Positions 32,137 through 41,560 of a DNA stretch of 64,000 nt are shown piece by piece; position 1 is the first letter of the stretch, and each line of letters starts with the position of its first letter. Both the position numbers and the translations under genes were made by a program. The notes below the pieces were generated by a model. That model did no database searches. It was not told the origin of the DNA and saw only the letters and a list, made by a program, of their open reading frames with translations. The DNA is from Anaerolineales bacterium (GTDB lineage: Bacteria; Chloroflexota; Anaerolineae; 4572-78; J111), in NCBI GenBank assembly GCA_015075405.1, contig JABTUK010000002.1, positions 806,001 through 870,000 of the forward strand, given 5' to 3'.

Positions 32137-32625
32137 GTGGCATCCAAAATTGTCAGTTTTACTCTGAACGGTCGAGAGACCGAAGTGATGGTCAAACCGC
32201 TGACCACCTTGCAAACCGTGCTGCGCGAGGGGTTGGACCAGACCGCCACCAAAACCGGCTGCAAACAAGGCGGCTGCGGCAGTTGCACGGTGCTGCTCAA
32301 CGGCGAGCCGGTGCTGTCGTGCCTGTTACCGGCCGAGGATGTGGCCGGGCAGAATGTGACCACTTTGGAAGGAATTACCCCGGTGGAGGGGCTGCACCCG
32401 CTGCAAGCCGCCTTTTTTGATAACTTTGCGGTGCAGTGCGGCTACTGCTCCCCCGGCATGATTATGGTCTCCAAAGCCCTGCTGGACCGCAACCCCAACC
32501 CGTCGCGCGAAGAAATTGTCCACGCGCTGACCGGCAATCTCTGCCGCTGCACCGGCTACGAGCCGATCATCAAGGCGGTCGAAGATGCGGCCGAGCGGCT
32601 GAAAGGAGCACACAATGGGCGCTAA
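32137..32625 (+). CDS. Molybdenum hydroxylase [2Fe-2S] subunit (CoxS/NdhS-like)
   Basis: A 162-residue two-cluster electron-transfer subunit. The plant-ferredoxin-like N-terminal cluster uses Cys42, Cys47, Cys50 and Cys62 (GCKQGGCGSC...LSC); the C-terminal all-helical domain binds the second cluster with Cys101, Cys104, Cys136 and Cys138 (QCGYC...CRC). The GTG at 32137 is chosen over upstream readings because GGAGGT precedes it and residues start MASKIVSFTLNG. It overlaps the next gene by 11 nt. Confidence 0.94.
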   Translation: MASKIVSFTLNGRETEVMVKPLTTLQTVLREGLDQTATKTGCKQGGCGSCTVLLNGEPVLSCLLPAEDVAGQNVTTLEGITPVEGLHPLQAAFFDNFAVQCGYCSPGMIMVSKALLDRNPNPSREEIVHALTGNLCRCTGYEPIIKAVEDAAERLKGAHNGR

Positions 32626-33985
32626 AGATGTCGAAAAAGCCATCGAGAAAAAGCACAATGTCGTCGGGCAGTCGGTGCTGCGCCGCGACGGTCTGGGCCA
32701 CGTGACCGGCAAAACCGTTTTTATTGATGACCTCAAATTCCCCGGCATGCTGCATTTGAAGATGGTGCGCAGTCCGCTGCACCACGCCAAAATCAAGGGG
32801 ATTGACTTCTCCGAAGCCGAGAAAACGCCCGGCTTTGTCAAGGCGCTGACCTACAAGGACGTGCCCAAGAATATCTACACCATCCTCTGTCTGATTGGCG
32901 TTGGCCCTGACGATGAGCCGGTGCTGGCCCAGGACCGGGTTCGCTTCAAAGGCGAGCAAATCGCCGCCATCCTGGCCGAAAGCGAAGAGGCGGCGCTGGA
33001 AGCGGCGGCCAAAGTCAAGCTGGATTTGGAAGAACTGCCAGCCGTCTTTGATATGGAAGAGGCGCTCAAACCCGGCGCGCCGATTGTGACCGACTGGGGC
33101 ACGAATTACTTTGTTTACGAAGGCCATCACTGCCGCCGGGTGCGTTACGGCGACGTGGAAAAGGGCTTTGCCGAGGCCGATTTTATTGTCGAGGAGCGTT
33201 ACAGCACCAGCCCCATCGAGCACGCCCCGACCGAAACCACCGCCTGTGTGGCCAAGCCGGAGCCGGATGGCCGGATCACCGTCTACACCAACACCCAGGC
33301 CATCTTTTTCAGCCTGGACAATGCCGCCCTGATCCTGCAAGTTCCCTTCAACAAGCTGCACTTTGTCGGCGGCACGGTGGGCGGCGGCTTTGGCGGCAAG
33401 GTGGATGTGATCACCGAGCCGATTGCGGCCCTGGCGGCTATGAAAACGGGCCGGCCGGTCAAGTACAAATACAGCCGCAGCGAGGAGATGCAGGTTTCTT
33501 CGACCCGCAGCGCCTGGATCATCTACATCAAGGATGGCGTGACCAAAGATGGGCGGATCATCGCCCGGCAGGTCACTTCTTACGCCGACGCGGGCGCGTA
33601 CAACCGCCACACTCCCTACGCTGTGACCAAGCACGCGGCCAACGCCGCCGGGCCTTATGCCATCCCCAATGTCTCGATTGACGTCCACTGCGTTTACACC
33701 AACCGCCAGCCGACCAGCGCCTTTCGCGGCTTTGGGGTGACGATGGCCTCGTTTGCCCTGGAAGTGCAGATGGACAAGATTGCCGAGACGGTGGGCCTGG
33801 ACCCCTGGGAAATCCGCCTGATCAACGCCTATCGCAACGGCGATATCAAGCCGCACCGTAAAGTCACGGAGGATGCCACCCTGGTCGAGACCATTCAGGC
33901 GGCGGCGGAACTGGTCGGCCACGAGCTGCCCGACCACCTCAAGGCGATGAATTCCTGGGACAGAAATGGAGGCAAGCATGGCTAA
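32615..33985 (+). CDS. Molybdenum hydroxylase large Mo-cofactor subunit, N-terminal part (NdhL-like)
   Basis: A 456-residue subunit corresponding to the first part of a xanthine/aldehyde dehydrogenase Mo subunit: the a/b hammerhead domain (about 15-135), then cofactor-binding motifs GGTVGGGFGGK (about 250-260) and TSAFRGFG (about 367-374). It ends where canonical single-chain subunits would continue. The following gene supplies the rest, with its own ribosome site, so the split seems natural and matches nicotinate dehydrogenase (NdhL + NdhM). Substrate is probably an N-heterocycle or aromatic aldehyde. Confidence 0.87.
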   Translation: MGAKDVEKAIEKKHNVVGQSVLRRDGLGHVTGKTVFIDDLKFPGMLHLKMVRSPLHHAKIKGIDFSEAEKTPGFVKALTYKDVPKNIYTILCLIGVGPDDEPVLAQDRVRFKGEQIAAILAESEEAALEAAAKVKLDLEELPAVFDMEEALKPGAPIVTDWGTNYFVYEGHHCRRVRYGDVEKGFAEADFIVEERYSTSPIEHAPTETTACVAKPEPDGRITVYTNTQAIFFSLDNAALILQVPFNKLHFVGGTVGGGFGGKVDVITEPIAALAAMKTGRPVKYKYSRSEEMQVSSTRSAWIIYIKDGVTKDGRIIARQVTSYADAGAYNRHTPYAVTKHAANAAGPYAIPNVSIDVHCVYTNRQPTSAFRGFGVTMASFALEVQMDKIAETVGLDPWEIRLINAYRNGDIKPHRKVTEDATLVETIQAAAELVGHELPDHLKAMNSWDRNGGKHG

Positions 33986-34982
33986 AAAACGCGGCGTCGG
34001 CATGGCCGCCGTCAATTATCCTACCGGCATGAACCTGGGCGGCGACCCGTCCCAGGCGTTGATCCACTCGACTACCACCGGCACCTTTGTCATCAGCCTG
34101 TCCAGCACCGATTTGGGCCAGGGCCTCAAAACAGTCATCGCCCAGATTGGAGCCGAGGCGCTGGGCGTGCCCTTTGAAAACGTGCTGATTGACACCGCCG
34201 ACTCCGATACCGGCCCGCACTGCATGGGTACCTTCGCCAGCCGGGCCACCCACCGGGTCGGCAATGCGGTCATCGCCGCCGCCCAAGAAGCCCGCAAGGT
34301 GATGCTGGAAGTGGCCGGCGACGAGCTGGAGGTCAGCCCCGACGACCTGGAAACCGACGGCCAGGGCAATATCCGGGTCAAAGGCTCGCCCGACCGTTCG
34401 ATCAACATCGTTAACCTGGCCCTGGCCGCCCACTTCAAGTACGGCAAAACCATCTCCGGGCGGGGCATGTTCATGAAGCCCAAGAGCGAGGTGGACCCCG
34501 AAACCGGGGCCATGGATCCCGACTCGACCGAGGCCCACGCCTGCACCGTGGCCGAGGTGGAGGTGGATACCGAAACCGGCGAAGTGACCGTGTTGAGCCT
34601 CAAAAGCGCCTACGAAATCGGCTGCGAGGTCAACCCGGCGCTGGTCAAAGGGCAGATCACCGGCGGCTCCTTTATGGGTATGGCTCACGCCCTGTACGAA
34701 ACCACCGCGCCCTATTATCCACTCCAGGAGCACAACCCTAGCAGCTTCAGCGAGTACGTGCTGCCTGGTCCCACCGAACTGCCGGTCATTGAAAGTGTCG
34801 TTTTGGAATATCCCTCGTCCAACGGCCCGTTTGGGGTCAAAGGCGTCGGTGAGATGACCGCCAACCCGCCCATCCCGGCCATTGTCAACGCCATTTATAA
34901 CGCTATCGGCGTGCGCATCACCAGCCTGCCGGTCACGCCGGAGAAGATACTAAGGGCGTTAGAGGAGAAAGAAGAAACGTGA
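33978..34982 (+). CDS. Molybdenum hydroxylase Mo-cofactor subunit, C-terminal part (NdhM-like)
   Basis: A 334-residue subunit equal to the C-terminal part of a xanthine dehydrogenase-type Mo subunit. It has the cofactor loop SSTDLGQGLKTVIAQI (about 33-48) and the GVKGVGEM motif with the catalytic Glu (about 292-299). The ATG at 33978 follows TGGAGG and overlaps the upstream gene by 8 nt in a different frame. A fresh start with Shine-Dalgarno argues for translational coupling rather than a sequencing frameshift. Its stop codon (TGA) is the first base set of a micro-repeat hairpin. Confidence 0.87.
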   Translation: MAKKRGVGMAAVNYPTGMNLGGDPSQALIHSTTTGTFVISLSSTDLGQGLKTVIAQIGAEALGVPFENVLIDTADSDTGPHCMGTFASRATHRVGNAVIAAAQEARKVMLEVAGDELEVSPDDLETDGQGNIRVKGSPDRSINIVNLALAAHFKYGKTISGRGMFMKPKSEVDPETGAMDPDSTEAHACTVAEVEVDTETGEVTVLSLKSAYEIGCEVNPALVKGQITGGSFMGMAHALYETTAPYYPLQEHNPSSFSEYVLPGPTELPVIESVVLEYPSSNGPFGVKGVGEMTANPPIPAIVNAIYNAIGVRITSLPVTPEKILRALEEKEET

Positions 34983-35046
34983 GGCGAGGAGGCGAGGAGG
35001 CGAGTTTCTTTTCATCGCGTCTTCGCCTCACTTGTCCTCGCCTCAT
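34979..35046. repeat. Micro-repeat hairpin, word GAGGCGAGGA
   Basis: GTGAGGCGAGGAGGCGAGG and one more unit (34979-35004) face TCTTCGCCTCACTTG and CCTCGCCTCAT (35020-35046). The array includes the Mo-subunit stop codon. The word is shared with 17867-17940. Confidence 0.85.
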
Positions 35047-35084
35047 CTCTACAAAATCTATTTTCATTCGGAGAAAAAACACCT

Positions 35085-35396
35085 ATGCTAAAAGTAATTT
35101 CCCTCATGAAACGACGCGACGATATGACTCTGGAAGAGTTTCGTCATTGGGCTACGGTGGAGCATCCGCCGTTTGGGCTGAAACTGCCGGGCATCCGGCG
35201 TTATTTTATGAGTGTGGTCACTGAAGACAGCCCCGATTTGCCCTACCACGCCGTGTCGGAGTTTTGGTTTGACGACAAGGAAGCGATGCTGGCCGCCTTC
35301 GCCACCCCCGAAGGCAAAGCCGCCGCCGAAGACGCCATCGCCCACTGCTCGCAGCGAACGCGGCTGCTGACGGAGGAGACGACGATTCTGACGTAA
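35085..35396 (+). CDS. EthD-domain protein
   Basis: A 103-residue ferredoxin-like alpha+beta protein of the EthD (dimeric alpha/beta barrel) family: MLKVISLMKRRDDMTLEEFR start, HWATVEHPPFGLKLPGIRRY (about 21-40) and SEFWFDDKEAMLAAFATPEG. Members act as small dehydratases or isomerases or as accessory proteins in degradation pathways. It is the last intact gene of the Mo-hydroxylase set, separated by a repeat hairpin. ATG at 35085 follows a GGAG site. Confidence 0.87.
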   Translation: MLKVISLMKRRDDMTLEEFRHWATVEHPPFGLKLPGIRRYFMSVVTEDSPDLPYHAVSEFWFDDKEAMLAAFATPEGKAAAEDAIAHCSQRTRLLTEETTILT

Positions 35397-35433
35397 GGCG
35401 AAGAACAACCCTGCATTAATTCGTGACGATATT

Positions 35434-35526
35434 ATGTCATTCCGACCGTAGGGAGGAATCCTCGCTACCATTGCTTAAAATGTTATGGTGGACAAAAAGA
35501 TTTCTCGCTGGCGCTCGAAATGACGT
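35434..35526. repeat. Palindromic repeat ATGTCATTCCGACC...GCTCGAAATGACGT
   Basis: The left arm is ATGTCATTCCGACCG with GGAGGAATCCT. The right arm is AGATTTCTCGC with GCGCTCGAAATGACGT. It is the third copy of the family at 12368 and 15757. It ends 12 nt before the hicB fragment. Confidence 0.7.
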
Positions 35527-35538
35527 GCAAAGTAAAAG

Positions 35539-35745
35539 ATGCGTTATCCGGTTGTGATTCACAAAGATCCGCAGAGTGATTACGGGGTGAGCATGCCTGA
35601 TTTGCCGGGCTGTTTCAGCGCCGGCGAAACGCTCGATGAAGCCCTGACACAGGTGGTCGAGGCCATCGAATGTCACCTGGAAGGGATATTGGCCGATGGC
35701 GAGCCGATTCCCCCACCCCAGGAGATTGAGGTTCACCAGGCCAAG
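35539..35745 (+). pseudogene. hicB: HicB-type antitoxin, 3' end replaced by IS remnant
   Basis: The first 69 or so residues are a clear HicB N-terminal partial RNase H-like domain: MRYPVVIHKDPQSDYGVSMP, DLPGCFSAGETLDEAL and the terminal ADGEPIPPPQEIEVH. From about 35745 the sequence becomes the antisense of a transposase, and the open frame that continues to 35808 is an artefact of that junction. No HicA toxin precedes it (the upstream 140 nt hold a repeat). The gene was probably interrupted by the insertion sequence. Confidence 0.75.
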
Positions 35746-36131
35746 GTATTCCACCGAAGTTTTGTCAGGCAAGCGCCGCTCGGCTCTGACCATAACCAGG
35801 GTGTGTAAGTTGACCCAGTCGGTCCCATTGCGTAAAAACGGGAAGTAGTCAGGATGGGCGGTGGTCCAACAGTCCCGAATTTCGACCCGGCCGTGATCTT
35901 TCTCCACAGTTTGGTGATGATCACAGTCGACAAAGTTGAGTTCAGCGGCATAGGCAAACAGGTCTTGGACATCTTCAAACAGCCCGCTTTGGTTGCCTTT
36001 GAGGGCCAGGACATAATCCGCCTCTTGAGCCACGATCTGAGCCGCAATGTTCTTCTGGCAACCCATGCCCGCTACGGTTGGGAGGATAATTTTACCTCAA
36101 TTTGCTGAGTATGCGATTGCCCTAGAACAAC
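35745..36131 (-). pseudogene. ISAs1-family transposase remnant
   Basis: The minus-strand reading MGCQKNIAAQIVAQ, ADYVLALKGNQSGLFEDV and HGRVEIRDCW is the catalytic core of ISAs1-type transposases. It stops matching at DKTSVEY, where it joins hicB antisense. Upstream, EVVLGQSHTQQIEVKL (about 36072-36131) is the preceding part in another frame, with a stretch missing before MGCQK. So the copy lacks both ends and is frameshifted: dead. Confidence 0.75.
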
Positions 36132-36344
36132 TTCACCCTTGATTTGCTTCACCAAGCTATCGTCAATGTCGGTCAAGGGGTGATCAAGGTGCTGGTGCTG
36201 GATCGGGGTTTTCTGGATGGAGAAACGCTGTGGACACTCAAACACAGCTATGAGGTAGATTTCGTTATCCCCAGCAAGGACGATATGCGGGTGACGACGG
36301 AAGCGCGGGCCTTTCGCCAGCAAAAACAATTGACCAACCCTTGA
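36132..36344 (+). pseudogene. DDE transposase fragment (IS4-like)
   Basis: A plus-strand reading with VIKVLVLDRGFLDGETLW and VDFVIPSKDDMRVTTEARAF matches the second catalytic Asp region of IS4-type DDE transposases. It has no start, N-terminus or C-terminus. It abuts the ISAs1 remnant head to head. Confidence 0.6.
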
Positions 36345-36415
36345 CCATTCTCGATACCTACGACTTGCGCTCGTTGATTGAAAACCGTCCTCTACAGAGG
36401 TTTTCGGATAGGCAC

Positions 36416-37794
36416 TTAATTCAACAAGTCAAGCTTCTCCCGGCTGTACCAGCCGATATCCTCGGCCCCGCACTGTCTGAATGTAGAGCGGGTCGGTGGG
36501 GGTGGTTCGATTTTGTCACGCAGCCGCTTGACCAGTTGAGCCAGCCGTTCATCGCTGATCCCTGCGGCCTGGTAGTCGTTAGGCCACACAGCATAAATGA
36601 GGGTATCTTTTGGCAAATCTCGCCTGGATGTTCCAACAGGAAGGAAAGCAGGCGGTCTTCGGAAGGGGTCAATTCGACATTTAAGGCTATGCCGCCCCGC
36701 AGCACCGCCCGCGTTTTGGGATGCAGTTCGAGCAGTCCGGCTGTTTCTCCACGCTGCTGGGCAATATACGCGGCAAAAATTGGCGAAAAAATGCTTTTTT
36801 TCTCGTCAAGCAGCCCCATATTTTGCAGGTAAACCAGTGTATTCCCATCCAATGTGCTGGCATCACCCCCAGTTTGTAAGACCAAGAGTGTGTGCTGTTC
36901 CTCCGGGGTCAGATCGCGCCAAATCTCCTGACAGTTCCGCTGAAACTCGGGGCGATTTAATAATTGTCTGACCCACCCCTGACTTGATTGCGCCTGATCG
37001 AGTTCTCCCTGGGCCAGCGCGAGACAAGCGCCCTTCAAAAAGCCGGTAAACCGCCGGTCATCGTTATCAATTGGGTCACAACCGGCTCGGCAAACGTAAC
37101 GTTGCACCGGGCTGCCAGGTATTGCGCCATCCAGCGCGAATCGGCTTCAACCATCGGCCCCAGCCAACAGGTGTTGGCGGCGACAATTTCGTAGAACTCA
37201 TCAATTTCACTCAGCGAGCGCAGGCGTGCCAGGGGCTGGCGGGTGAACAAAAGATAAGTCAAATCACCCTTAAACTGGTCGCGCAAGCCACGCAAACTAT
37301 TCAGGGTTTGCGCATCCAGGTAGCGACAGGCTTCATCAAAGCGGTCGAGCAGCCAGACAACCTTTTTTCGGCCTGCCGGATAAAAAGCCGGTGCGCCTTT
37401 GCAGTAGCGTCAGCACGGCAAAAGTGTCATCCCAATTGAGCGATTGAGCCTGGAGAGCCTGCACGGTGCGAAATAACTCAGTCCACCTGCTCTGCGGCAT
37501 CGCTTAAACTTTGAAATAAACCGCGATAAAAACGGGTACGGTCAGCGCCGGCAGGGCATTTATATCCAGCAGCAGGAAACAGTAGCGCTCCGGCTGGCGA
37601 GCAATACGTGTCGCCATCACGTCGGGCCGGTTCATCAGAAAGCCCACCAGGTTCGACTTGCCAGCCGCGCCGCTGCTGCCGATGATCATGCCGCTTTCTC
37701 CTCCGGCTAACCACCGAGCGATGAGGGCTACTTGCTCGGTTCGGAAAGTGTCTGGAAATCTGGGCCAGTTGTCGGAAGTGGCTTTGTTCTCCAT
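36416..37794 (-). CDS. P-loop ATPase with C-terminal winged-helix domain (frameshifted)
   Basis: Read across several frames, this is one protein of about 460 residues. The N-terminus MENKATSDNWPRFPDTFRTE leads to a P-loop IIGSSGAAGKSNLVGFL. Mid parts (LARLRSLSEIDEFYEIVAAN; FAEPVVTQLITMTGGLPAF) recall the ATPases at 53-58 kb, and the C-terminus is a Trans_reg_C-like winged helix (VELTPSEDRLLSFLLEHPGE, then DTLIYAVWPNDYQ...LVKRLRDKIE). At least four frame breaks occur (near 36600, 37085, 37300 and 37490). In the organism it may be an intact STAND-like regulator. Confidence 0.65.
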
Positions 37795-37824
37795 TGTTGA
37801 ACATCCTCTAATTGATTGACACGA

Positions 37825-40240
37825 TTATACCCTGATCCGCTCCCCTTTCGGATCCCACAGCGGCTCACTGGCAACCACGGCCTCAATTCGCTCACCCAAA
37901 ATTTCCACATTCAATCCCGTGCCAACAGCAGCGTACTCGATGGGCAAATAGCTATAGGCGATACTTTGCCCACCGAATAACCATATCCGCCTGATGTCAC
38001 CCAACTGACCACTTGATTACCTATACGAACAGGTTCGTTGCCGATAGGGATGGCGACGGGATCGGCCAGGGTCAGACAGCACAATTTGCGCCGCAGGCCT
38101 GCCGCTTTTTGCTTGACCAGCGCCTCACGGCCAATAAATCGCCCTTATTCAGCTTGACCGCAAAACCCAGCCTCAGCCTCAGGGGTGTAATCGGGGCCAA
38201 TGTCGGCGCTCCAGTAGCGGTAGCCCTTTTCCAGACGCAGCGTATCAATGGCCCGGTAGCCCCCAGCCACCAATCCTTCCGGCTGGCCGGCTGCCCACAG
38301 TGTATCCCACAGCCGCTGGCCGTACTCCATGCCACAGTAAATTTCCAGCCCAGTTCGCCCACATAAGTAACCCGCAGAGCCAGCGCCGGCACATCGCCGA
38401 TGGTCAAAGCTTGAGCGGTCAGATAGGGAAAAGCCGCGTTGGACACATCGCTTTTGGTCACTTTTGCAAAATAGCGCGGGCGCAGTCCCCACAGGCCAAA
38501 ACAAGCTCGTGTTGAGGTCACGTCGTCCACCAAAACCGAACCGTCTTCGGGCATATTCAGCCGAATCCACGACAAATCGTGCTGGCCGAAAGCTGTGCCG
38601 GTGACTATCATAAAACGGTTTGTTTCAGGCGGGTCACGGTGAAATCGCACTCGATGCCGCCACGCGGGTTGAGCATCTGGGTATAGATGACCCGGCCCAC
38701 CGGCTGGTCAATATCATTGGCGCAGAGGCGTTGCAGCAAGGTCAGCGCGCCTGGCCCCCGCAGTTCGATTTTGCTGAACGAGGTTTCGTCAAACAGCCCG
38801 GCCCGCTCCCGCGTACCCAGGTGCTCCACCCCAATCGCGGGCGACCAATGATGGCGCGCCAGCCTCGCGGCTCGTGGGCGTGAGCGGCCTGCTGCTCGTA
38901 GGACGCAAACCAGTTGGGCCGTTCCCAGCCGGTCTTTTCGCCAAAAACCGCGCCCAACTCCTTGAGGCGATGATAGGCCGGCGAGAGACGCAGCGGACGG
39001 GCCGACTGCCGCTCCTCGTTGGGGTAGTGAATATCGTAATATTTGGCGTAGGTTTCGACGGTGCGGGCCAGGGTGTAAGCCTGGCTGGCATAATTGGCAC
39101 CCAAAACGGCGCACGTCGAGCCGCCACAAATCCCACTCGGGTGGCCGTCAACAATCCACTCGGCCATAGCCTTGCCGATGCCGCCTGCCCCGGCCAGCCC
39201 GTGGGCGCAAAAGCAGCCGCCACCCAAAAGCCTTTCACGGTGGTGGGACCGAGCAGATATTCACCATCGGGGGTGAAGCCCTCCGGCCCGTTGAGCAGGG
39301 TCACAATTTCGGCGTTTTCCAGGGCCGGAACGCGGCGGATGGCGTTTTCCATCAGCGGGTGAAGCGATCCCAATCCGGCTCCAGCAGCTTGTTGTTGAAA
39401 TCGGCCGGGATGCCGTCCAAAGCCAGGGGGCGGCTGGCGCTCGTAGCCGCCCATAATCAGCCCGCCGACCTCCTCACGGAAGTAGACCAACAAATCGGGG
39501 TCGCGCATGGTCGGAAAATCGTGGCGCACGCCCTCGATGGGCTTGGTGATGAGGTAGAGGTGAGCCATAGGGATAACCGGCAAATTCAGGCCGACCATCG
39601 CCCAATCTCGCCGGCCCACTGCCCGGCGGCGTTGACCACAATTTCGGTCTGGATGCTCCCTTTATCGGTAACAACCTCGCTCACCCGGCCCTTTTTCAAG
39701 GTAATGTTTGGACGCGGGTGTGGGTAAGGAACTGCGCTCCTCGTTCCCGCGCCCCGGCAGCCAGAGCCATCGTCAGCCCGGTCGGGTCAATAAAACCATC
39801 GGTGGGCAGATAGACCGCGCCATGCACGTCGTCGAGGGTCATCAGCGGGAAAAGGTCTTGCGCTTCCTGGGGCGTAATCAGTTCCAGCGGTAGGCCAAAA
39901 GAGCGGAGACGGCCACCAGCCGCTTCAATTCCTCCAGCCGCTCCGGCGATGAGGCCAGGCGCAAACTGCCCACCTCGCGCCAGCCGGGGTCGCGCCCGGT
40001 TTCGACGTGGAGGCGGCGGTACAGGTCGGTGCTGTAGCGAATCATCTTGGTCAGGTTGCTGCTGGTGCGCAACTGGCCGACCAGTCCGGCGGAGTGAAAA
40101 GTCGAGCCGCTGGTTAGGTCGTTCCGTTCCAGCACCACCACATTTTTCCAGCCCAGCAGGGTCAGGTGGTAGGCAATGCTGCACCCACCCACACCCCCAC
40201 CGATGATAACCACTTGCGCGTGTGAGGGGAAATTGGACAC
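37825..40240 (-). CDS. FAD oxidoreductase-GcvT fusion, dimethylglycine/sarcosine dehydrogenase-like (frameshifted)
   Basis: From ATG 40240 the protein starts MSNFPSHAQVVIIGGGVGGC, a DAO-type FAD-binding domain, with LTSGSTFHSAGLVGQL. It later enters a GcvT-like tetrahydrofolate domain (KIELRGPGALTLLQRLCAND; LRVTYVGELGWKF) and ends near 37825. Total length (about 805 codons) equals an intact dimethylglycine-dehydrogenase-like enzyme, but the reading moves between frames at least six times. Such enzymes demethylate N-methyl amino acids and load the one-carbon unit on folate. A second divergent copy is at 47808-50234. Confidence 0.75.
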
Positions 40241-40275
40241 GATAGGTTAGCTCCTTTGTAATGCTGTGATAAAAA

Positions 40276-40337
40276 TGATACGTGATACGTGATGCGTGAG
40301 GATAAGAGACTCACGTATCACGCATCACGTATCACGC
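40276..40337. repeat. Micro-repeat hairpin, word ATACGTGAT
   Basis: TGATACGTGATACGTGATG (40276-40294) faces the inverse TCACGTATCACGCATCACG array (40311-40337). The right arm encodes the last residues (VIRDA) and stop of the minus-strand kinase gene, so the element overlaps coding sequence. Confidence 0.85.
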
Positions 40338-41236
40338 CCCGCGTCACTTCTTTCAACCACTGCTCACAGCGCGGGTCTTGAAAATTCACCGTCATCCGTT
40401 TGAAATGCTTGTCGGCGTACTCACGGAAGTCGAAATCAAGCTGAGAAATACCAATTTGGACCGATGCCCCCTGATGGCTTCGCGGAAATCGGACATGATT
40501 TTCATCAGTTTGAGCCGAGCCAGGCGGGCGGGGTGGCTTCGCCAAAGTAGGCTTGCAGCAGCAGACGGTCTGGCTCATCCCCAAAATTGTGGTTGACCGA
40601 GAAGTTGGCCAGGTCAAAAAAGCAGTCGCCCATGCCGGCGTATTCCCAATCGAGAATGCGGACCTGGCCGTCGTCTAAAAAGTTGGCGTTGAGCAAATCG
40701 TTATGGCAGGGGCAGGGGGTGAAGGGGTCTTGCAAAAGGCAGCTTCGATGTCACGCATGCGGGCCAGCAGCCAGTCGAAATTATCCGGGAAAGCTACGTT
40801 GTAACGTTGAGCGGTCTGGGTGTAATCCTCAACCACGCGGAAGGGCGAAAATGTGCCGGGGATAGCGGGCATAGTATGCACCTGCCGCAGCACTGCCCCC
40901 ATCTGTTGAATACGCTCCGGCTGGGCCATCTCCTCCGGCGGAATCGGCTTACCGCTGATGAAGCGCGACACGAGGTAGCCCTCCGGCTCGATGAAATAGA
41001 GGATTTCCGGGGCGATGCCCAACGCGGCTGCTGCCTGGTGAGCCGCATGTTCGTTGTGGCGGTCAATGCCCAACAACTCGGTATTGGCCCGGCAATACGC
41101 AGCACAAAGGACTCACCGCCTACCTCAATCCGGTAGTTTTGATTGGTGATGCCGTCGGTTAGCAGGGTGGTTTCAAATCGCTCAGGCCGGCCCAGTCGGG
41201 TACGCGGGCCAGGGCTTCTGCGAGGGAAAGCGTCAT
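40318..41236 (-). CDS. Choline/aminoglycoside kinase-like phosphotransferase (frameshifted)
   Basis: From ATG 41236 (GGAGG site upstream; MTLSLAEALARVPDWAG) the reading, with several one-base breaks, gives a protein of about 305 residues of the APH/choline-kinase fold. The catalytic loop HNDLLNANFLDDGQVRILDW (near 40640-40700) contains the Asp and Asn, followed by the Asp-Trp-Glu metal site. The N-terminal lobe has YRIEVGGESFVLRI. Likely phosphorylates a small amino alcohol such as choline or ethanolamine, consistent with the neighbouring demethylating oxidoreductases. Confidence 0.72.
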
Positions 41237-41337
41237 TGATTTACCTCCACTGTACACATTGCTTTGAAAGAGCGGCCATTATGCTACACAATGGCACATA
41301 AGATTGATTAATCACCCAGCAGAAAGGCCGCTAACTG

Positions 41338-41560
41338 ATGATAGAAACTTCTCGTGGGCCGCAAACGGCTTTAAAATATGAAGTTGAAGTATTGGAAGAA
41401 GGCCGGGTGGAACTTCAAGTTCCTTTCCTGCTGGCGCCCAGGTCATTGTTTTGTAATTAAAGAGAGTGCCGATACCTTCGATGATTTATTATCCGCCGCT
41501 CAAAGCAGCCTGGACTTTTGGGACAATCCTTTTGACGATGAGGATTGGAACAATGCCTGA
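41338..41560 (+). CDS. Putative antitoxin partner of MazF-like toxin (frameshifted)
   Basis: The start MIETSRGPQTALKYEVEVLE (ATG 41338) and the end ESADTFDDLLSAAQSSLDFW lie in different frames. Adding one G near 41430 and one T near 41450 yields about 75 continuous residues ending DDEDWNNA. It has an N-terminal beta part and an acidic C-terminal tail, as expected for an antitoxin that wraps a toxin. Its stop overlaps the toxin start. Family not identified further; AT-rich compared with neighbours. Confidence 0.55.

Noticed and set aside
32570-34015. 481-codon minus-strand frame opposite the Mo subunit
   Set aside because: It has no recognisable domain and is opposite a well-defined enzyme with conserved cofactor motifs.
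32615-34982. Reading the two Mo-subunit genes as one gene broken by a frameshift
   Set aside because: The second gene has its own TGGAGG site and ATG with correct spacing, the overlap is only 8 nt, and a natural split at this place is known in nicotinate dehydrogenase. Read checks could still overturn this.
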